11,227 nucleotides of DNA from an uncultured Gammaproteobacteria bacterium (lineage in GTDB: Bacteria > Pseudomonadota > Gammaproteobacteria > CAIUAS01). Both the position numbers and the translations under genes were made by a program. A model generated the notes under the pieces. It had not been told where the DNA came from. It saw only the letters and a program-made list of their open reading frames with translations, and did no database searches. Positions 5,840 through 11,227 of the stretch are shown here, in pieces (position 1 is the stretch's first letter; each line of letters starts with the position of its first letter). Location: the NCBI GenBank assembly GCA_903897205.1, contig CAIUAS010000174.1, positions 1-11,227 of the forward strand, read 5' to 3'.

Positions 5840-6453
5840 AACTAACAGAAATTAATATTTATGAATGGTGGGAATACCGTTCGCCATCGCAACATGTTTT
5901 ACTATTACTATTGTGTATTTTTGGTATTTATTTTTTATGGTCTAACCTATTATTTAAACCCTTAACACATAATTCAGCATCGCTGGAACAGCAGATTCAG
6001 ATTAATAAAATAGTCGTCAAAAAATTGCAAGGCCAAGCGGATACTGTAATAGAAATGATTAAAAATCCGGTCGCATCAAAGCTTGTTCAGCAGAATAATT
6101 TGTTACAGCAACAACTGGCAGCATTAAATATAAAACTAGGTGGCTACTCAGAAGGTACGGGTGCATCTTCGCAAATAATAAGCTTCTTAAAAATTTTATT
6201 GAATTCTAATCAAGGGTTAACCTTGGTTAATTTGCAACATAGCACTGCGCCGCTTGATGCGAAAATTAGCGCTAGTAAAATGTTTCGGCAAGATATTACC
6301 ATTGAGTTTGCTGGTGGGTTTTTTCCAGCACTGCATTATTTAGAAAGTGTAGAAAAATCGCCGTGGCGTTTTTTCAATGATGAATTAGATTATCAGGTGA
6401 TTGATTATCCTGAAGCGAAAATATCCTTAAAATTACATACGCTGAGTATATAA
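5836..6453 (+). CDS. mshJ: MshJ, PilO/GspM-like pilus assembly protein
   Basis: This 205-aa inner-membrane protein starts at ATG 5836 inside an ATGA overlap with the previous gene, with AAGGAA about 8 nt upstream. One membrane helix lies at about residues 20-40, preceded by a short cytosolic tail. A coiled-coil segment (about 45-105, including LVQQNNLLQQQLAAL) and a periplasmic ferredoxin-like domain follow, with ITIEFAGGFFPALHYLESVE and PWRFFNDELDY. The phrase LHYLESVEKSPWRF is typical of PilO/MshJ proteins. It would pair with the PilN-like protein in the inner-membrane alignment complex between the MshE/MshG motor and the MshL secretin. Confidence 0.87.
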   Translation: MKLTEINIYEWWEYRSPSQHVLLLLLCIFGIYFLWSNLLFKPLTHNSASLEQQIQINKIVVKKLQGQADTVIEMIKNPVASKLVQQNNLLQQQLAALNIKLGGYSEGTGASSQIISFLKILLNSNQGLTLVNLQHSTAPLDAKISASKMFRQDITIEFAGGFFPALHYLESVEKSPWRFFNDELDYQVIDYPEAKISLKLHTLSI

Positions 6454-6458
6454 GAGCT

Positions 6459-6788
6459 ATGGGTAGAATGAATAAACACGGATTAGTAAAAGTTTGCTTA
6501 GGGTTGATTATACTATTTGTTAACTCTGCTAACGCTGATTTAAGAGATCCAACCCAGCCATCAGGATATAATTCCGAAACTGCTTTGGCTAAAATTCATA
6601 ACGATTTGACTTTAACAGCAATTTTAACCTCGCCACAACGAAATATTGCCATTATTAATGGTGAGCTGTTAAACGTGGGAGACAAAATTGGAAAATTCAA
6701 AATATTGAAAATCAGTTCCCAAACGGTTTTTTTAGAAGGACCTGGCGGAGCGATGGATTTAACTCTAGTAGAAACATTTATTAAATAA
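6459..6788 (+). CDS. mshK: MshK, PilP/GspC-like periplasmic linker
   Basis: This 109-aa protein has a Sec signal peptide (basic start, hydrophobic VCLGLIILFV, likely cleavage after ANA at residue 26). The mature part begins DLRDPTQPSG, the DPTxPxG motif characteristic of MshK and of PilP-like proteins. A small beta domain follows: LTAILTSPQRNIAIINGELLNVGDKIGKF, split over two strands, then KILKIS and TVFLEGPGG. This is the homology-region fold that contacts the secretin N-domain in PilP/GspC. The start at 6459 has GAG only 4 nt upstream, and ATG 6468 (MNKHG) is an alternative that keeps the signal peptide. It lies 5 nt after mshJ. The likely role is to connect the inner-membrane complex to MshL. 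Confidence 0.85.
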   Translation: MGRMNKHGLVKVCLGLIILFVNSANADLRDPTQPSGYNSETALAKIHNDLTLTAILTSPQRNIAIINGELLNVGDKIGKFKILKISSQTVFLEGPGGAMDLTLVETFIK

Positions 6789-6810
6789 TTAATAATTAGG
6801 AAAATAGTCA

Positions 6811-8487
6811 ATGAAACGAATCAAGCTATTGCTTATTGCTTGTCTAATGATAGTTGGTTGCACGACGCACCCGTCACACTATAATACCGCGTTGGACGAT
6901 ATCCATGCTGCTTTACAAAGCAGTAAAAATGCAGATCAAAATATTGCTAATCGTTATCCAAGGGCCGGTCGCCAACCGCCATCTGCCGTGACTAATGCTT
7001 TATTGCCAAATGCATCATTCAATCTACCCACGGGAAATAACCCAGAATTGGAGCCGCGTTTTAATATTTCGGCTAAAGACTTGCCAGCCAAAGCTTTTTT
7101 CATGGGGTTGGTACAAGGTACGCACTACAATATGGTAGTTAGTCCAAACATAACTGGTACTGTTTCATTAACACTAAAAAATATAACTGTTTCCGAGGCG
7201 ATGGATGCGGCGCGTGATATGTATGGCTATGAATATCGCCGTACGCCTTATGGTTTTGAAGTTTTACCGCAAACCTTGCAAACACAATTATTTAAAGTTA
7301 ATTATTTAGATGTAATACGGACTGGCCGTTCTTTAACAACTATTAGTTCGAGCCAAATAAGCGATAAGGTGGGAACGACGGGTTCTAATAGTTCTTCTGG
7401 TAGTTCTTCCGGTGGGAATACAACTAATCAGCAGGCCTCTGGTAGTCAGGTAGATACGCATTCTGAAGTTGATTTTTGGAAAAGCTTAGATGAATCCTTA
7501 AAGGGGATGGTGGGTAATCAAGAAGGACATTCTGTTGTGATTAATCCAGGCGCCGGGGTAGTCATTGTCCGCGCTTATCCGCAAGAACTAGCTAATGTTG
7601 CACATTATCTTGACGCTATCCAAAATAATATGGATAGGCAAGTTGTCATTGAAGCGAAAATTTTAGAAGTGCAGTTAAACAATCAATTTCAGTCGGGTAT
7701 CGACTGGAATATTTTAGGATTAAAACAGAGTGGGAGTGATGTGAGTGTATTGCCAGATGCATTTCCTGCTGGAATGGCTAGTTTGTCGGTGTCATCTGGC
7801 AATACTTTCAACATGCTAATTAATCTTCTGGAACAACAAGGCAATGTCCAAGTGTTGTCTAGCCCACGTGTTTCTACCATTAATAATCAAAAAGCTGTAA
7901 TTAAAGTAGGGCAAGATAATTTTTATGTTACCGGTATTACCAGCAATGTAACGCCATCCAGTGGTTCTTCTAGCACCTCTTCTAGCGTTAATTTGACGCC
8001 ATTTTTTGCGGGTATTACGTTAGATGTCACGCCGGAAATTAGCGATGCAGGCGATATTATTCTACAAATTCATCCCTCAGTAAGTACTGTTTCGCAGGAA
8101 AATCAAACTATCGATTTGGGAACCCAGGGTAAATTACATTTACCGTTGGCACAAAGTACTATTCGTGAATCCGATAGCATTGTGCGTGCCCATAGTGGCC
8201 AGGTCGTGATTATTGGCGGCTTAATGCAAAATAATACGAGTGAGAAAATTTCAGCTACGCCAGGGTTAAGCCGTATTCCCTTTTTAGGCGCTTTGTTCCG
8301 CGATACCAATCAATTGTCTAAACGAAGTGAATTAGTCATTTTATTGCGGCCTGTGCTTGCCAGTAACAAAACATGGCCAAATGCTTTGCAGGAATCTGAT
8401 GCCCGTTTTCAGGTATTGAATCGTGGCTTTCATGCCGGCGCTAGTCCGGAAATATTTGGGACGATGGGCGAAAAATTCAGTCAATAA
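6811..8487 (+). CDS. mshL: MshL, outer-membrane secretin lipoprotein
   Basis: This 558-aa protein forms the outer-membrane ring through which the pilus exits. It starts at ATG 6811, with AGGA 9 nt upstream. The signal peptide ends in a lipobox, IVGC, with C17 as the predicted lipidated residue. An N-terminal secretin domain (about 75-175) includes FNISAKDLPAKAFFMGL and MVVSPNITGTVSL. A Ser/Gly/Asn-rich linker (about 191-212) precedes the N1-type domain with VVINPGAGVVIVRAYP. The gate and barrel region contains the secretin signature VVIIGGLMQN (465-474) and PGLSRIPFLGALF (484-496), ending ELVILLRP. A second Ser-rich stretch (about 383-395) lies in the barrel. No AMIN domain is seen in it. Self-piloting is possible because it is a lipoprotein. 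Confidence 0.93.
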   Translation: MKRIKLLLIACLMIVGCTTHPSHYNTALDDIHAALQSSKNADQNIANRYPRAGRQPPSAVTNALLPNASFNLPTGNNPELEPRFNISAKDLPAKAFFMGLVQGTHYNMVVSPNITGTVSLTLKNITVSEAMDAARDMYGYEYRRTPYGFEVLPQTLQTQLFKVNYLDVIRTGRSLTTISSSQISDKVGTTGSNSSSGSSSGGNTTNQQASGSQVDTHSEVDFWKSLDESLKGMVGNQEGHSVVINPGAGVVIVRAYPQELANVAHYLDAIQNNMDRQVVIEAKILEVQLNNQFQSGIDWNILGLKQSGSDVSVLPDAFPAGMASLSVSSGNTFNMLINLLEQQGNVQVLSSPRVSTINNQKAVIKVGQDNFYVTGITSNVTPSSGSSSTSSSVNLTPFFAGITLDVTPEISDAGDIILQIHPSVSTVSQENQTIDLGTQGKLHLPLAQSTIRESDSIVRAHSGQVVIIGGLMQNNTSEKISATPGLSRIPFLGALFRDTNQLSKRSELVILLRPVLASNKTWPNALQESDARFQVLNRGFHAGASPEIFGTMGEKFSQ

Positions 8488-8507
8488 TAATTAGTGGAAA
8501 TAAAAAT

Positions 8508-9431
8508 ATGTATTTGGAACATTTTAATTTTAAGGAACGCCCCTTTTCCTTGACCCCTAATACAGATTTTTTTTGCCAATTATCAGGTCATCAGGCGGCA
8601 TTAAATATATTGCTGCTCAGTTTACGCAATGGCGAAGGCTTTATAAAAGTTGTCGGGGAAGTAGGCACTGGTAAAACTTTGCTGTGCCGGATGCTATTAG
8701 AAAAGCTTAGTCAAGAATATATGACAGCTTACATCCACAATCCTATGCTAACACCGCAAGAATTATATATGGCGTTTGCACAAGAACTGGGGCTGGCTTA
8801 TACCTCGCCACAAAATATTTTATTAGATACGATTACTAAAAAATTGATTGAATTGCATGATTCTGGCAAGCGAATCGCGCTACTCATTGATGAAGCGCAA
8901 TCAATGCCAATAGAAACGTTGGAAGCATTACGCTTGCTGACTAATTTAGAAACGAACACTACCAAATTATTGCAAGTTGTTTTATTCGGCCAGCCGGAAT
9001 TAGATGTCATTTTGAATCAACCTAATATGCGCCAGCTAAAGCAGCGTATTGTATTTTCACATTATTTACCCTCGCTAAATCGCGAAGAGTTAGAAGATTA
9101 TTTATGTCATCGTCTGGCTAAAGCGGGACATACATTGGGTCCTTTATTTTCACGCAAAGCATGTGATTTATTATTTAAAAGATCACAAGGAATACCGCGT
9201 TTGATTAATATATTGTGCCATAAAGCGCTGATGGTTGCTTATGGACGTGGTGAAAACAAAATCCATCATGATGCCATGCGTTTAGCAATTAAAGATACAG
9301 CAAGTGTTACAGAGGCAGAAAACAGTTTTAATAAATACATTATTAGCATTGGGGTAGGTTTAATATTCTTTATCTTAGCATTATTAATCACACAATATTA
9401 CGATTCAATCTTCAAAAATTTTCACTTTTAG
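8508..9431 (+). CDS. mshM: MshM, ExeA/GspA-type AAA+ ATPase with C-terminal membrane helix
   Basis: This 307-aa ATPase begins MYLEHFNFKERPFSLTPN, the usual ExeA/MshM opening. Walker A is GEVGTGKT (50-57), Walker B is IALLIDEAQ (123-131), and a later QRI...SL region and the GIPRLINILCHKALM helix match the family's lid domain. A hydrophobic segment at about 277-297 is likely a membrane helix, followed by only about 10 residues outside. In type II secretion, GspA/ExeA uses such a helix and a periplasmic peptidoglycan-binding domain to help insert the secretin through the cell wall; here the periplasmic part is missing. The start at 8508 has GGAAA 10 nt upstream. By analogy, with MshN as partner (GspB-like), it may assist MshL assembly. 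Confidence 0.9.
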   Translation: MYLEHFNFKERPFSLTPNTDFFCQLSGHQAALNILLLSLRNGEGFIKVVGEVGTGKTLLCRMLLEKLSQEYMTAYIHNPMLTPQELYMAFAQELGLAYTSPQNILLDTITKKLIELHDSGKRIALLIDEAQSMPIETLEALRLLTNLETNTTKLLQVVLFGQPELDVILNQPNMRQLKQRIVFSHYLPSLNREELEDYLCHRLAKAGHTLGPLFSRKACDLLFKRSQGIPRLINILCHKALMVAYGRGENKIHHDAMRLAIKDTASVTEAENSFNKYIISIGVGLIFFILALLITQYYDSIFKNFHF

Positions 9432-9444
9432 GCTGAGTTAACAA

Positions 9445-9501
9445 ATGCAACGCGATGGAAATAACGAAAAATCTTTAAATGAGATTAGTGAAATATTATG
9501 A
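9445..9501 (+). CDS. Possible 18-residue leader ORF coupled to mshN
   Basis: In the 66-nt gap before mshN, ATG 9445 opens an 18-codon frame (starting MQRDGNNEK) whose TGA stop (9499-9501) overlaps the mshN ATG (9498-9500). mshN itself has no clear ribosome-binding site, so translation of this short frame could feed ribosomes to it. Upstream of 9445 there is only a weak GAG. The frame may be chance; the peptide has no recognisable function. Confidence 0.22.
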   Translation: MQRDGNNEKSLNEISEIL

Positions 9502-10811
9502 GTTTAATCAATGAAATGTTAAAAGACCTTGAAAATCGTAAAAGAGGCCAGAACAAATCTACAAATAATATATTGCAAGGAGCAACTAGCGCGCAATACT
9601 TCCGTGCAGGAAATGGCTCTTATTATATTTACATTAATATCTCTGTGGTGCTGTTATTATTTATCATCGCTATTTATTTAGTTGTTAAATGGCATCCCGC
9701 TGCAAAAGTTGCGGCACCTGCTGTTGTTAATACAATCACTCAGCACGTTGCAAGTTCACCCAATCCAACTCAGCCAATGCCTTCTACTTTATTACATGCA
9801 ATTGGTATCACGGGGAACAAAGACTACACTCGAATTAGTATGTACCTCAATAAAAATGCGCACTATTCGATATCGCGTAATATTGTCCAGAATCTCTTAA
9901 TTTTAACGTTGGATAATACACAGCTGGCCGAACCTTTGTTGCCTATGAATACTAAAAATTCGGCTATTAACGACGTGCAAGTAGCAAATATGGGTAGCCA
10001 ATTGCAAATGACTGTGCATTTGAATCAAGGCATTGAGATTCAAAATGTTGAATTAATTAAAGGGCAGGAACCCACGTTAACTATTGATTTAGCCGATAAA
10101 AATCAAATTAAATATTCGCCCGCTATTTTACATGATACTAATCCACAAGATAACGCTTCGTTAAATCAATTGGCGCAGGCAGAAACCGCATTACAAAAAA
10201 ATACCGGTACCCTAGAGAAAGTGCCGCAACCGATAACCCCTGAACAGCGTGCTAATTTTGATATCCAGCAAGCCGCTGATTTAAGTCAGCAAAATCAGGT
10301 TCCTGAAGCAATTAATACTTTAAAAAATGCGCTTATCGAAAATCCAGCTGATCTAGCCGCACGACAAATGTTAGTAGCGCTATTAATTAATCAAAAACAA
10401 TTAACCCAAGCTAATAATATTTTGCAGCAAGGCTTGCAGCAAGTTCCGAATAATCCTGCTTTAACAAAGCTTGCTGCGCAGCTTGCTATTTTAAAAGGGG
10501 ACCGAGCTGCTGCTATTGCCGTCTTGAAAAAAGTTAGTCCACCTTTAGCCGATGATCCGGATTACTATGCTTATCTTGCAGATTTGTATTTATCGCAAGG
10601 GCAAGCCTTTGAGGCGGCGAAATGGTATGAGCAACTGACACAATATGAACCTAATAACGCCAATTATTGGCTAGGATTGGCTATTGCTTTGGATACCTTA
10701 GGCAAGGCTAAAGCCGCAATAGAAGCTTATCAAAATGCTAGTCTGACCGGTGGTTTAAGTCCGCAGTTGCAAAATTATGCTGATAATCGAATAAGGCAAT
10801 TAAGAGGTTAA
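9498..10811 (+). CDS. mshN: MshN, membrane-anchored TPR protein with AMIN-like domain
   Basis: This 437-aa protein begins SLINEMLKDLENRKRG, the signature opening shared by MshN and GspB-like proteins. A single membrane helix (about 43-64) places the rest in the periplasm. After a Pro/Thr linker, residues about 98-200 look like an AMIN domain: LHAIGI, DYTRISMYL, NLLILTLDN, then INDVQV, LQMTVHL and LTIDLAD as alternating beta strands. Residues about 253-435 hold TPR-type helical repeats, such as EAINTLKNALIENPAD and WYEQLTQYEPNNANYW. AMIN domains in AmiC and PilQ bind peptidoglycan. The likely role is to bind cell wall and support secretin or pilus machine assembly with MshM. The start at 9498 lacks a good Shine-Dalgarno and may depend on coupling. 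It lies 7 nt ahead of mshE. Confidence 0.87.
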   Translation: MSLINEMLKDLENRKRGQNKSTNNILQGATSAQYFRAGNGSYYIYINISVVLLLFIIAIYLVVKWHPAAKVAAPAVVNTITQHVASSPNPTQPMPSTLLHAIGITGNKDYTRISMYLNKNAHYSISRNIVQNLLILTLDNTQLAEPLLPMNTKNSAINDVQVANMGSQLQMTVHLNQGIEIQNVELIKGQEPTLTIDLADKNQIKYSPAILHDTNPQDNASLNQLAQAETALQKNTGTLEKVPQPITPEQRANFDIQQAADLSQQNQVPEAINTLKNALIENPADLAARQMLVALLINQKQLTQANNILQQGLQQVPNNPALTKLAAQLAILKGDRAAAIAVLKKVSPPLADDPDYYAYLADLYLSQGQAFEAAKWYEQLTQYEPNNANYWLGLAIALDTLGKAKAAIEAYQNASLTGGLSPQLQNYADNRIRQLRG

Positions 10812-10818
10812 TTTAAGC

Positions 10819-11227
10819 ATGGCAAAAGAGCAACGGTTACAAATAGGGAAATTATTAGTCGAACATAAGATTATTACTGCTGAGCAGCTTGATGCTATTT
10901 TAGCTGAGCAAAATGAAAATGGCGGAAAGTTGGGCGAATTGCTTATTCGGCAAGGCATTGTAGATGAGAAAGAATTTTTTAACTTTCTCGCTATGCAGCT
11001 TAATATAGCTTTTGTTGACTTAAAACAGGAAACCGTTATTCCCGAATTAGCGCAGCGTTTGCCTGAACAGTATGCGCGCCGCAATCGCGCTATTATTTTA
11101 AGAGATACTCAGGACGGTTATTTACTGGGAATGGCTGATCCACAAGATATTTTTGCGGTAGATGAATTAACCAAGATTTTGCGCGCGCCTATACAGCTTG
11201 CGTTAGTTGCCGAAGAAGATTTGCTTA
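10819..11227 (+). CDS. mshE: MshE extension ATPase, N-terminal MshEN domain (truncated by window end)
   Basis: ATG 10819, with AAGAGG 11 nt upstream and 7 nt after mshN, opens a frame that continues past the right edge; 136 residues are visible. The N-terminus carries the two 24-residue motifs of the MshEN c-di-GMP-binding domain, pattern RLGxxLVxxGxxxxxxLxxxLxxQ, separated by exactly five residues. The first (8-31) reads QIGKLLV...LDAILAEQ and the second (37-60) KLGELLI..G...FFNFLAMQ. The RLG Arg is replaced by Gln in the first and Lys in the second, while both end-Gln (Q31, Q60) and the Leu pattern are kept. The segment GYLLGMADPQDIFAVDEL (about 95-112) matches the N1-type region of PilB/GspE ATPases. 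Walker motifs lie outside the window. It should power pilus extension, possibly gated by c-di-GMP. Confidence 0.88.
   Translation, partial: MAKEQRLQIGKLLVEHKIITAEQLDAILAEQNENGGKLGELLIRQGIVDEKEFFNFLAMQLNIAFVDLKQETVIPELAQRLPEQYARRNRAIILRDTQDGYLLGMADPQDIFAVDELTKILRAPIQLALVAEEDLL

Noticed and set aside
5228..10811. A type II secretion (Gsp) or competence pilus locus instead of MSHA
   Set aside because: The MshI signature, the DPTQP-type MshK, the MshM ATPase and SLINEMLKDLE-type MshN in this order, and the MshEN domain together fit MSHA rather than Gsp or PilMNOPQ loci.

Overview
The window is an AT-rich (about 40% G+C by eye) stretch from a Gram-negative bacterium. It is dominated by a type IVa pilus locus of the MSHA (mannose-sensitive haemagglutinin) type. 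The full MSHA set (MshI, PilN/MshI2, MshJ, MshK, MshL, MshM, MshN, MshE) points to a gammaproteobacterium. The AT-rich, TTA/AAA-heavy codon use would fit a Legionellales-like lineage, but that placement is a low-confidence inference.

Layout. Positions 2-475 (+) hold the 3' end of an unrecognised cytosolic protein. It converges on the pilus cluster across a 52-nt gap containing a perfect 14-bp hairpin. Positions 3612 down to 528 (- strand) form a tightly packed minor-prepilin operon: MshC-like, MshD-like, MshO-like and MshP-like. A divergent control region of about 165 bp follows. On the + strand come a small MshA-like prepilin (3778-4158) and then the assembly genes mshI, mshI2/pilN, mshJ/pilO, mshK, mshL (secretin), mshM (AAA+ ATPase), mshN (TPR protein) and the start of mshE (extension ATPase), which runs off the window.

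How the genes work together. MshI (PilM-like), the PilN-like protein and MshJ (PilO-like) form the inner-membrane alignment complex. MshK (PilP-like) would link it to the MshL outer-membrane secretin. MshM and MshN are the locus-specific accessory ATPase and TPR proteins, probably acting at the peptidoglycan or in secretin assembly. MshE powers pilus extension and carries an N-terminal c-di-GMP-binding-type motif. The 3778 product is the probable main subunit, and the four - strand pilins would form the initiating tip complex.

Most notable. The MshP-like protein is 537 aa rather than the short minor pilin expected. After an E5-less prepilin N-terminus, it carries an inserted beta-rich module and then seven WxVG repeats of 45-48 aa that look like a complete seven-bladed beta-propeller, with a CX5C pair at five of the seven junctions. 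This resembles a covalently tip-mounted adhesin or sensor that could replace the separate MshQ or PilY1 tip protein. No RNA genes, insertion sequences, CRISPR arrays or attachment sites were seen.
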